Source: Actinacidiphila acidipaludis (GTDB lineage Bacteria; Actinomycetota; Actinomycetes; Streptomycetales; Streptomycetaceae). Taken from it: a DNA stretch of 64,000 nt. Of this stretch, positions 49,763-57,155 are shown piece after piece. The stretch covers positions 1 through 64,000 of the forward strand of contig NZ_JAINZZ010000044.1 in the NCBI RefSeq assembly GCF_019890725.1, in the 5' to 3' direction. Each line of letters begins with the position of its first letter. Within the stretch, counting starts at the first letter, position 1. Under the pieces are notes generated by a model that saw nothing but the letters and a program-made list of their open reading frames with translations, was not told where the DNA came from and made no database searches. Made by a program: the position numbers and the translations under genes.

Positions 49763-50118
49763 GCGGGGACCTTGTCCAGGAAGCCGAGGACGCCGTGGAT
49801 CAGCCCGTCCTCGCCGGTCACCGCCACGTCGAAGCCGATCACCAGCGCCTCACCGCCGGCCGGGCCCAGCTCCCAGGTGAACCGTGCGACGTGGTGGTGC
49901 GTGTCGACCGGGCCCAGCGTGAAGGCGAGGCCGGCGAACTGGTCCTGCACCGCGCCGACGACCGCGTCGAGCGCGTCGGGGCCGGTGACGTCGGCCAGCG
50001 GGTCGGTGTAGCGGGCGTCCGCGGCGAACACCTCGCCGATCAGCGCGCGACGGGCGGCCGGGTCGGTCTCGTTCCACGCGGCGATGTAGCGCTCGACGAG
50101 GTGCTGGATGTCGCTCAT
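49753..50118 (-). CDS. SnoaL-like / nuclear transport factor 2-fold protein
   Basis: The 121-residue protein has the NTF2-like cone fold: MSDIQHLVERYIAAWNETDP, RRALIGEVFAADARYTDPLADVTGPDALDAVV, and strands HHHVARFTWELGPAGGEALVIGFDVAVTGEDGLI. It resembles SnoaL-like polyketide cyclase/isomerase proteins of unknown substrate. The ATG at 50118 has GGGAGAACC upstream. The stop lies within the last unit of a 13-bp tandem repeat. Confidence 0.85.
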   Translation of the reverse strand: MSDIQHLVERYIAAWNETDPAARRALIGEVFAADARYTDPLADVTGPDALDAVVGAVQDQFAGLAFTLGPVDTHHHVARFTWELGPAGGEALVIGFDVAVTGEDGLIHGVLGFLDKVPATG

Positions 50119-50315
50119 GGTCGGTTCTCCCTGCGGTCCGCGGCGCCGGGTTGCGCCGTCTTCTTGCAGGTCACGACGGTACGGAGCGGAGTGTGCGGGC
50201 GAATCAGTCATCGTTAGGTACTGGTGCGGGGTGCCGCGGCCCCGGCATCCGTCACGCCCCGGTACCGGTCACGCCCCGGCATCCGCGCTGTCCAGGGCGG
50301 CCGGGCGGACGGCCG

Positions 50316-51683
50316 TCAACGCTGCGGGTCGAGGCGGGCCTTGAGGGCGTCCAGGGCCTCGGCCAGCCGCGGCGAACCGCAGTGCCGCGAGAGCTGCGCG
50401 GCCTCCCGGCCCAGCGCCCGGGCGCCCTCCAGGTCGCCGGTCACGGCCCGGGCCAGCGCGGCGCGGGCGGCGTACAGGCTGCGGTCGCGGACGAACTCGG
50501 CGTCCTGCATGGCCAGCGCCTGCTCCAGCAGCGGCCGCGCCTCGTACGCCAGGCCGAGGTCGAGCAGCGACTGCCCGGTCTGCGCGGCGAGTTCGGCGTC
50601 GTCGAGCCAGTACAGCCACGGCGGGCCGGGATCCTTCTCCGCCGCCTCCAGCTGTCGCTCGGCCTCGGTGACGGCCCGCCGGAACGCCGGCTCCGCCCCG
50701 GCCGCGGCGTGGGCACGCCCCAGCCGGCTGGCCGCCAGTGCCCGCACCGCGGGTGACGTGCCGCCGGCCGCCCGCACCCCGGCTTCGGCGGCCGCGACGG
50801 CCTCGTACGCGCGGCCGGCGATCACCGACTGCAGGGCCAGGCCGCCCCACAGGGCCACGGCCAGCGCGCGGTCGCCCGCGCTGTGCGCGAGCCGCAGACC
50901 GGTCAGGTAGTGGCGCTGCGCGGCGCCGTGCCGCCCGGTGTCGGTGGCGGCCCAGCCGCCGAGCTGCGCGAGGTCGGCGGCGACCCGCAGCAGCCGCCGC
51001 TGCATGGCCGCCCCGTGCGCCTCCCGCCCCAACAGGCCGGAAATCAGGCGCAGATCGGCCTCCACGCGGTGCCGGACGGCGGCCCCGCCGAGCCGGTCGT
51101 CCAGCCGCCGCAGACCCAGCACGCCCGCCTCGAGCCACTCCACGACCGTGCCGTCCACGAACGCCGGCGTGACCGACTCCGATGCGGGGACGGCCCCTTG
51201 GGCGGGCACCCGCTCCGCGGGCGCGGTTCCGGATATGCCCTCGGCCTCCGCGGCGTCCCAGTCGGCGATCGCGTCCCGCAGCGCCTGACCGTCGGCGATC
51301 GGGAAGCCTCGCGGATCCGCGTGCCCGTCGTCCACCAGCGAGGACAGCGCGGTCCTGCTGCCCTGCACCGTCCAGGGCAGGCCGTCCGGCATCCCGCCGT
51401 GCGCCGGCAGCCAGCGCGGCCAGGGGCGTGCCTCCAGTTCCTTGGCCGGCACGCCCAGGGCGCGGGCCAGCGCCCGCTGGCTGTCGGCCTCCGGGACGAC
51501 ACCCCAGTGCTCCCAGCGCCACACCTTCTCCCGGCGGGCCGCCATCGGCACCCCGAGCGCCCGCGCGTGTTCGGCGATCACCCGGGCGACGTCCTGGTAA
51601 CTCCAGCCGTGCCGCTGCCGGATGTAGGCGAGGGGATGCGTGGATCCGGCGGAGTCGTCGCGCGCCACGTTTCTGCCGTCCAT
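50316..51683 (-). CDS. XRE-type regulator with TPR-like C-terminus
   Basis: A 455-residue protein of a large Streptomyces regulator group. The N-terminal HTH-like segment contains LAYIRQRHGWSYQDVARVIAEHARAL and ARREKVWRWEHWGVVPEADSQRALARALGVPAKELEARPWPRWLP. The remainder (about 180-455) consists of helical, Ala/Leu-rich TPR-like repeats (for example RAYEAVAAAEAGVRAAGG, ALAASRLGRAHAAAGAEPAFRRA). ATG 51683 is chosen; GTG 51698 is an alternative. Targets unknown; the divergent hypothetical gene at 51944 is a candidate. Confidence 0.82.
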   Translation of the reverse strand: MDGRNVARDDSAGSTHPLAYIRQRHGWSYQDVARVIAEHARALGVPMAARREKVWRWEHWGVVPEADSQRALARALGVPAKELEARPWPRWLPAHGGMPDGLPWTVQGSRTALSSLVDDGHADPRGFPIADGQALRDAIADWDAAEAEGISGTAPAERVPAQGAVPASESVTPAFVDGTVVEWLEAGVLGLRRLDDRLGGAAVRHRVEADLRLISGLLGREAHGAAMQRRLLRVAADLAQLGGWAATDTGRHGAAQRHYLTGLRLAHSAGDRALAVALWGGLALQSVIAGRAYEAVAAAEAGVRAAGGTSPAVRALAASRLGRAHAAAGAEPAFRRAVTEAERQLEAAEKDPGPPWLYWLDDAELAAQTGQSLLDLGLAYEARPLLEQALAMQDAEFVRDRSLYAARAALARAVTGDLEGARALGREAAQLSRHCGSPRLAEALDALKARLDPQR

Positions 51684-51943
51684 TCCCCGGTCCCCCACTG
51701 CTGTGCCCGAGCACTGCCACGATCAGGCTCTCGATATCAGGCCCGACGGCCCGGACGCCAGCCGGAATCAGCGCTTCCGCGTCGGCCCGCGGTGCCGCCG
51801 CCGCGCCGATCGGCCTTCCAAACCCCCGTAACCGTAAGGGACTACAGCGAGACAACAAGTGTGGCCTTGTAGCCGACCGGCGCCTACCGGTTGGCTGTTC
51901 GCGATCACTTGACGTAACGCTCGCCGTGGAGGGCAGCCCGCGG
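51684..51943. other. Divergent promoter region between XRE-type gene and hypothetical gene
   Basis: The 260 bases hold no gene. A patch near 51828-51905 is richer in A/T than its surroundings (around ACCGTAAGGGACTACAGCG and GACAACAAGTGTGGCCTTG) and probably contains both promoters. No clear palindrome stands out. Confidence 0.4.
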
Positions 51944-52900
51944 ATGACCCCACCGCCGCCACCCTTCCGCTTCACGCGGGGCAAGGACGACGTGGCCTTC
52001 GACCCAGCGCTCGGCGACGGCGAACTCGTCGCCGCCCGGGCCGCCCTGACGCAGGGGCGGTGGACGGAGGTCCGTGCGCTGCTGGCCAGGACCGGCACCG
52101 ACTGGGACCTGCGCGGCCATCGCCTCGTCGTGCTCGGCGAGGGCAAGTCCACCGCCGCCTGGGCCCGGGAATGGCAACTCGCCGAACCCGAGAGCCCCGA
52201 CGCCGCCGCGCTCGCCGCCTCCGCCGCGGTGTTCCGCGCCGCCGCGGGCAAGCAGAGCCCGGAGACCGCGCGCGACGCGTGCATGCGCGCCGCCCGGATG
52301 ACGCCCGCCGACCCGACGCCCTGGCTCAACCTGCTGATCCTGGCCCGCCGCACCGGCACCGACGACGAACAGGTCCGGGCGTTCGACCAGGTGCGCGGCC
52401 GGCACCGCGGGCACCACCACGGGCACCACCTGATGACGCAGTGCCTGGCCGAGCGGCAGAAGACCGACGGGGACGACCCGTTCCACGAGGTGTACGAGTT
52501 CGCCGAGTGGGCCGCGGGCGAGGCGGGCGCCGGATCCCCGCTGGCCGCCCTGCCGCTGGTGGCCCTCATCGAGCGGTTCCGGGTGCTGGCCGAGTCCGGT
52601 GCCCTGCCGCCCAACCCGACCGGACTGCCCTACTGGACCAGCTCGCGCGCCCGGACCAGCGTGCGAGCCGCCTTCGTCTGGTGGCTGGACTGGCACGGCG
52701 GCCACCATCCCCGGCTGCCGCTGGACCTGAACTACCTGGCCTTCGGGAAGTTCCACTCCGGCGACACCGTGGAGGCCGCCGCCCTGTTCAACCGGATCGG
52801 ATCGCAGGCCACCCGCGTCCCCTGGACGTACCCGGACCGCGACCCGATGAAGGCATTCCGCACCGCGCGCAACTACGCGCTCGGTTTCGGTTCCTCGTAA
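51944..52900 (+). CDS. Conserved hypothetical protein (318 aa)
   Basis: A cytoplasmic, mostly helical protein without a recognised catalytic motif. It starts MTPPPPPFRFTRGKDDVAFDPALGDGELVAARAAL, has helical-repeat-like stretches (AALAASAAVFRAAAGKQSPETARDACMRAARMTPADPTPWLNLL), a His-rich loop RHRGHHHGHHLM near residue 160, and ends FHSGDTVEAAALFNRIGSQATRVPW. The layout suggests a TPR-like scaffold. GGAGGG lies upstream of ATG 51944. It lies upstream of the amino-acid permease in the same direction (40-base gap). Confidence 0.75.
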   Translation: MTPPPPPFRFTRGKDDVAFDPALGDGELVAARAALTQGRWTEVRALLARTGTDWDLRGHRLVVLGEGKSTAAWAREWQLAEPESPDAAALAASAAVFRAAAGKQSPETARDACMRAARMTPADPTPWLNLLILARRTGTDDEQVRAFDQVRGRHRGHHHGHHLMTQCLAERQKTDGDDPFHEVYEFAEWAAGEAGAGSPLAALPLVALIERFRVLAESGALPPNPTGLPYWTSSRARTSVRAAFVWWLDWHGGHHPRLPLDLNYLAFGKFHSGDTVEAAALFNRIGSQATRVPWTYPDRDPMKAFRTARNYALGFGSS

Positions 52901-52940
52901 GACCCGACACCTGCACCACATCCTGGGAAGGACCGCAGCC

Positions 52941-54494
52941 ATGCTGACGGGCAGTTCGACCGAGATCAGCACGTTCAAGGGGGAGCAACGCGCGCTGCGC
53001 GCCGACAGGATCGGGGCGCCGGCCCTGCTGCTCTCCGTCCTGGCGGCCACCGCCCCGCTCATGGTGGTGGCCGGCGTCATCCCGACCACGTTCGGCACCA
53101 TGGGCATCGTCGGCGTGCCGCTGCTGTTCGTGATCATCGGGGCGGTGCTCGCCCTGTTCAGCTTCGGCTACGCCGAGATGAGCCGGCACGTGCACAACGC
53201 CGGCGCGCTGTACGCGTACATCTCCCGCGGCCTGGGCAGCACCATGGGCGCGGGCGCCTCCTACGTGGCGCTGTTCGCCTACAGCATCATGCAGATCGGC
53301 ACCTACGGGATCTTCGGCTTCGAGATATCCGGGCAGATCTTCCAGCACTGGCACCACAACGTGGCCTGGTGGATCCCGGCGCTGGCCGGTGTCGCCGTCA
53401 CCGCGGTGTTCGGCGCGCTGAAGATCGACCTCAACGCCAAGACGCTCGGCGTGCTGCTGCTCATCGAGACCGTGCTCACGCTGGTCTTCGACTTCAGCTT
53501 CGTCAGCGACCCCGGCCCGCAGGGCGTGTCGCTGCACGCGTTCGACCCGGGCACCCTCAGCGGCGCCGGTCTGGGCACCGCCCTCTGCTTCGTCATCGCC
53601 GGCTTCGTCGGCTTCGAGCAGGCCCCGGTCTACGCCGAGGAGACCAGCGACCCGCAGCGCGTGGTGTCCAAGGTGATGTTCCTGGCCATCGGCTTCGCGA
53701 CGGTCTTCTTCGCGTTCAGCTCCTGGGCGATCACCGTGGCCACCGGCCCCTCGCACGTCGTCGGCCAGTCGCAGCAGCAGTCCGCGAACCTCATCTTCGC
53801 GCTCAACCAGGACCGGCTGGGCAACGGCTTCACCGACGTGCTGAACGTCTTCTTCATCACCGGCATCTTCGCCTCGATGCTGAGCTTCCACAACGTGGTG
53901 GCCCGCTACGCCTTCGCCATGGGCCGCGACGGCCTGCTGCCCTCCGCGGTCGGCCGCACCTCGAAGTCCAGCGGCGCCCCCGCGATGGGCTCGTTCCTGC
54001 AGTCCGCCGTGTCGCTGGTCGTCGTCGCCGCCTTCGCGCTCACCGACAGCGGCCACTTCGACAAGCAGATGGGCCCCGACCCGACGGCGCCGGTGCTGCG
54101 CCTGTTCACCTGGGCCGGCAACGTCGGCGCCCTCGGCGTGGTGCTGCTGATGGCCACCGCGGCCGTCGCGGTCATCGTCTTCTTCGTCAAGCGCGGCGCG
54201 GCCGGCGTGCAGGCGTGGCGGCTGGTCACCTCGGGCCTCGCGGCGATCGGCCTCATGGTGATCTTCGTGTACTCGGTGAAGGACTTCGCGGTCCTGCTCG
54301 GCGCCAACCCCGGCCACGGACTGCGCTGGATCCTGCCCGGCATCATCGCCCTGGCCGCGGTGATCGGCCTGGTCGTCGGCCTGGTGCTGCACTCCCGGAA
54401 GCCCGAGGTGCACGCCAGGATCGGTCAGGGCAACGAGGCGTTCCAGCTGGAGAAGGCCGCGGCCGCCGCACAGACCGGGGACGCCCCGGCCTGA
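52941..54494 (+). CDS. APC-family amino acid permease
   Basis: Amino acid/polyamine/organocation transporter of 517 residues with about 12 membrane helices. The first consensus helix region APALLLSVLAATAPLMVVAGVIPTTFGTMGI and the conserved GFVGFEQAPVYAEETSDPQRVV (the GFE..A..AEE.KNP motif of APC transporters) are clear. FHNVVARYAFAMGRDGLLP is typical of the GabP/AlaP-like subgroup. Substrate not determined. The ATG at 52941 has TGGGAAGGA upstream. A strong terminator follows. Confidence 0.92.
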   Translation: MLTGSSTEISTFKGEQRALRADRIGAPALLLSVLAATAPLMVVAGVIPTTFGTMGIVGVPLLFVIIGAVLALFSFGYAEMSRHVHNAGALYAYISRGLGSTMGAGASYVALFAYSIMQIGTYGIFGFEISGQIFQHWHHNVAWWIPALAGVAVTAVFGALKIDLNAKTLGVLLLIETVLTLVFDFSFVSDPGPQGVSLHAFDPGTLSGAGLGTALCFVIAGFVGFEQAPVYAEETSDPQRVVSKVMFLAIGFATVFFAFSSWAITVATGPSHVVGQSQQQSANLIFALNQDRLGNGFTDVLNVFFITGIFASMLSFHNVVARYAFAMGRDGLLPSAVGRTSKSSGAPAMGSFLQSAVSLVVVAAFALTDSGHFDKQMGPDPTAPVLRLFTWAGNVGALGVVLLMATAAVAVIVFFVKRGAAGVQAWRLVTSGLAAIGLMVIFVYSVKDFAVLLGANPGHGLRWILPGIIALAAVIGLVVGLVLHSRKPEVHARIGQGNEAFQLEKAAAAAQTGDAPA

Positions 54495-54509
54495 CCGCGC
54501 ACACCCTCC

Positions 54510-54549
54510 GACGGCCCGCTCCCGCCCTCCCGGGCGGCAGCGGGCCGTC
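54510..54549 (+). terminator. Terminator after the permease
   Basis: GACGGCCCGCT (54510-54520) pairs with AGCGGGCCGTC (54539-54549); inside, CCGCCC pairs with GGGCGG. This gives a near-continuous 17-bp stem. Confidence 0.85.
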
Positions 54550-54648
54550 CGCGTTCCCGCCCGCCCGCGCAGGGCGAACCCGGGATGCTCCCGGGCCCGG
54601 CCCTGGCCAGCCAGAGGGTGCGGGGAGTGCGGCGAACCGCACGAGAGG

Positions 54649-54699
54649 TGAGCGAGCGCTCAGTCAGCCCTTGCGAAAACTGAAACACGTTCCTAGCAT
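54649..54699 (+). promoter_or_regulatory. Promoter and operators of the fatty-acid operon
   Basis: TTGCGA (54671-54676), 17 bases, TAGCAT (54694-54699). The GTG start codon at 54707 lies seven bases after the -10, so the mRNA is probably leaderless. TGAAACACGTTCCT (54681-54694) matches seven of the eight fixed bases of the KstR-type site TNNAACNNGTTNNA. Upstream, TGAGCGAGCGCTCA (54649-54662) has perfect 6-bp arms and looks like a second TetR-type operator. Confidence 0.65.
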
Positions 54700-54706
54700 C
54701 CTGGGT

Positions 54707-55879
54707 GTGACCTCAGCCGAGTCGTACCACCCGGCACCACCCGCCGGGTCCACCGGCCGCACCGGGCCGGCCGGGCCGCTCGCCGGGGTGCGGGTGCTCG
54801 AACTCGCCGGGATCGGCCCCGGTCCCTTCGCCGCGATGCTCCTCGCCGACCTGGGCGCCGACGTCGTCCGGGTGGACCGGCCCGGCGGCCCGGACCTCGG
54901 CGTCGCCCCGGCCTTCGACCTGACCAACCGCAACAAGCGGTCCGTCGTCGTCGACCTCAAGGACCCCGCGGGCGCCGCCCTCGTCCTGGACCTCGCCGAA
55001 CGCGCCGACATCCTGATCGAGGGCTACCGTCCGGGTGTCGCCGAGCGCCTGGGCGTCGGCCCGGACGCCTGCCTGGCCCGCAACCCCCGTCTGGTCTACG
55101 GCCGGATGACCGGCTGGGGCCAGGACGGCCCGCTCGCCTCCACGGCCGGACACGACATCGGCTACATCGCCGTCACCGGCGCGCTGGCCCTCACCGGCCC
55201 CGCCGACGGGCCGCCGGCCGCGCCGGCCAACCTCCTCGGCGACTACGCCGGCGGCTCCCTCTACCTGGTCACCGGTGTCCTCGCCGCCCTGCACCACGCC
55301 AGGGCGCACGGCCGCGGCCAGGTCGTGGACGCCGCCATCGTCGACGGCACCGCCCACCTCACCACGATGATCCACGCCCTGCGCGCCGCCGGCGCCTGGC
55401 AGGACCGCCGCGAGGCCAACCTGCTCGACGGCGGCGCCCCCTTCTACGGCGTCTACGCCACCGCCGACGGCGGCCACATGGCCGTCGGGGCCCTGGAGCA
55501 GCGCTTCTACGACGCCTTCGGCGCCGCGCTCGGCCTCACCGAGGAGGAGGCGGCGCTGCGCGCCGACCCCGCCCGCTGGCCCGAGCTGCGAGCGGCCGTC
55601 GCCGCCCGGTTCCGCACCCGCACCCGCGACGAGTGGACCGGCGTGTTCACCGGCACCGACGCCTGCGTGGCCCCCGTCCTCACCCTCGGCGAGGCGCCCG
55701 CCCACCCGCACCTGGCCGCACGCGGCACCTTCACCGAGGACGGCGGCATCGTGCAGCCGGCCCCCGCACCCCGTTTCAGCGCCACGCCCACCGCCGTGCT
55801 CCGCCCTCCGGCCCGGCCTGGCGCGCACACCGCCGAGGTCGCCGCAGACTGGGACGTACCGGCGCTCGCCACCGACTGA
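54707..55879 (+). CDS. CaiB/BaiF CoA-transferase family protein (alpha-methylacyl-CoA racemase-like)
   Basis: A 390-residue member of the family III CoA-transferases, nearest to alpha-methylacyl-CoA racemase, which converts (2R)- to (2S)-methyl-branched acyl-CoA so that beta-oxidation can proceed. Typical segments: PLAGVRVLELAGIGPGPFAAMLLADLGADVVRVDRPGG, NRNKRSVVVDLKDPAG, VLIEGYRPGVAERLG-like (DILIEGYRPGVAERLGVGPD), TGWGQDGPLASTAGHDIGYIAVTGAL with the catalytic His/Asp pair, and GDYAGGSLYLVTGVLAAL. A leaderless start at GTG 54707 is inferred. It is the first gene of an operon with a thiolase and a FadB-like enzyme, pointing to branched-chain or sterol side-chain fatty acid breakdown. Confidence 0.9.
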   Translation: MTSAESYHPAPPAGSTGRTGPAGPLAGVRVLELAGIGPGPFAAMLLADLGADVVRVDRPGGPDLGVAPAFDLTNRNKRSVVVDLKDPAGAALVLDLAERADILIEGYRPGVAERLGVGPDACLARNPRLVYGRMTGWGQDGPLASTAGHDIGYIAVTGALALTGPADGPPAAPANLLGDYAGGSLYLVTGVLAALHHARAHGRGQVVDAAIVDGTAHLTTMIHALRAAGAWQDRREANLLDGGAPFYGVYATADGGHMAVGALEQRFYDAFGAALGLTEEEAALRADPARWPELRAAVAARFRTRTRDEWTGVFTGTDACVAPVLTLGEAPAHPHLAARGTFTEDGGIVQPAPAPRFSATPTAVLRPPARPGAHTAEVAADWDVPALATD

Positions 55880-55914
55880 CCGCCCCGCCCGCACCCTCAC
55901 CGAAAGGCACGACG

Positions 55915-57129
55915 TTGAGCACCGACGCCTACGTCTACGACGCCGTACGCACCCCGCGCGGGCGCGGAAAGGCGAACGGGTCGCTGCACGCGACCAAGCC
56001 GATCGACCTCGTGGTCGGTCTCATCCACGAACTCCGGCGCCGCTTCCCCGGCCTGGACCCCGCCGCCATCGACGACATCGTGCTCGGCGTCGTCAGCCCG
56101 CTCGGCGACCAGGGCTCGGACATCGCGCGGATCGCCGCGGTCGCGGCGGGCCTGCCCGACACCGTCGCGGGCGTGCAGGAGAACCGCTTCTGTGCCTCCG
56201 GCCTCGAAGCGGTCAACCTGGCCGCCGCCAAGGTCCGTTCCGGGTGGGAGGACCTGGTGCTGGCCGGCGGTGTCGAGTCGATGTCCCGGGTCGCCATGGG
56301 CTCCGACGGCGGCGCCTGGGCGATGGACCCGATGACCTCCTTCGAGGTCGGCTTCGTCCCGCAGGGCATCGGCGCGGACCTGATCGCCACCCTCGGCGGG
56401 TGGAGCCGTCACGACGTCGACGCCTACGCCGCGCTGTCCCAGGAGCGTGCCGCCGAGGCGTGGAAGGAGGGCCGCTTCGCCCGTTCGGTCGTGCCGGTGC
56501 TGGACCGCAACGGCCTGACCGTCCTCGACCACGACGAGCACATGCGTCCCGGCACCACGCCCGAGTCGCTCGCCAAGCTCAAGCCGTCGTTCGCCGACAT
56601 CGGCGAACTCGGCGGCTTCGACGCGGTCGCGCTGCAGAAGTACCACTGGGTGGAGAAGATCGACCACGTGCACCACGCCGGCAACTCCTCCGGCATCGTG
56701 GACGGCGCCGCCCTGGTGGCCATCGGCAGCCGCGAGGTCGGCGAGCGCTACGGCCTCACCCCGCGGGCCCGGATCGTCTCCGCCGCGGTGTCCGGCTCCG
56801 AGCCGACCATCATGCTCACCGGCCCGGCCCCCGCCTCCCGCAAGGCGCTGGCCAAGGCGGGGCTGACCATCGACGACATCGACCTGATCGAGATGAACGA
56901 GGCGTTCGCCGCGGTCGTGCTGCGCTTCGCCTCCGACATGGGCGTCAGCATCGACAAGGTCAACGTCAACGGCGGGGCGATCGCGCTCGGCCACCCGCTC
57001 GGCGCCACCGGCGCCATGATCCTCGGCACCCTCATCGACGAACTGGAGCGCCGCGACCAGCGGTACGGGCTCGCCACCCTCTGCGTCGGCGGCGGCATGG
57101 GCGTCGCCACCGTCGTCGAACGCCTCTGA
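55915..57129 (+). CDS. Acetyl-CoA C-acyltransferase (thiolase)
   Basis: Thiolase of 404 residues cleaving 3-ketoacyl-CoA in beta-oxidation. The nucleophilic Cys is in VQENRFCASGLEAVN, the catalytic His in IALGHPLGATGAM, and the second Cys in TLCVGGGMGVAT. The start is a TTG at 55915 behind AAAGG, giving LSTDAYVYDAVRTPRGRGKANG, the family's usual N-terminus. It lies 35 bases after the racemase-like gene and 26 before the FadB-like gene. Confidence 0.94.
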   Translation: MSTDAYVYDAVRTPRGRGKANGSLHATKPIDLVVGLIHELRRRFPGLDPAAIDDIVLGVVSPLGDQGSDIARIAAVAAGLPDTVAGVQENRFCASGLEAVNLAAAKVRSGWEDLVLAGGVESMSRVAMGSDGGAWAMDPMTSFEVGFVPQGIGADLIATLGGWSRHDVDAYAALSQERAAEAWKEGRFARSVVPVLDRNGLTVLDHDEHMRPGTTPESLAKLKPSFADIGELGGFDAVALQKYHWVEKIDHVHHAGNSSGIVDGAALVAIGSREVGERYGLTPRARIVSAAVSGSEPTIMLTGPAPASRKALAKAGLTIDDIDLIEMNEAFAAVVLRFASDMGVSIDKVNVNGGAIALGHPLGATGAMILGTLIDELERRDQRYGLATLCVGGGMGVATVVERL

Positions 57130-57155
57130 CCCCACCCCTCCTGGAGCCCACCGAC

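Noticed and set aside
52788..54413. Minus-strand frame of 541 codons opposite the permease
   Set aside because: Translation is Asp/Glu/Arg/His-rich mirror of membrane-helix codons; no start signal or domain.
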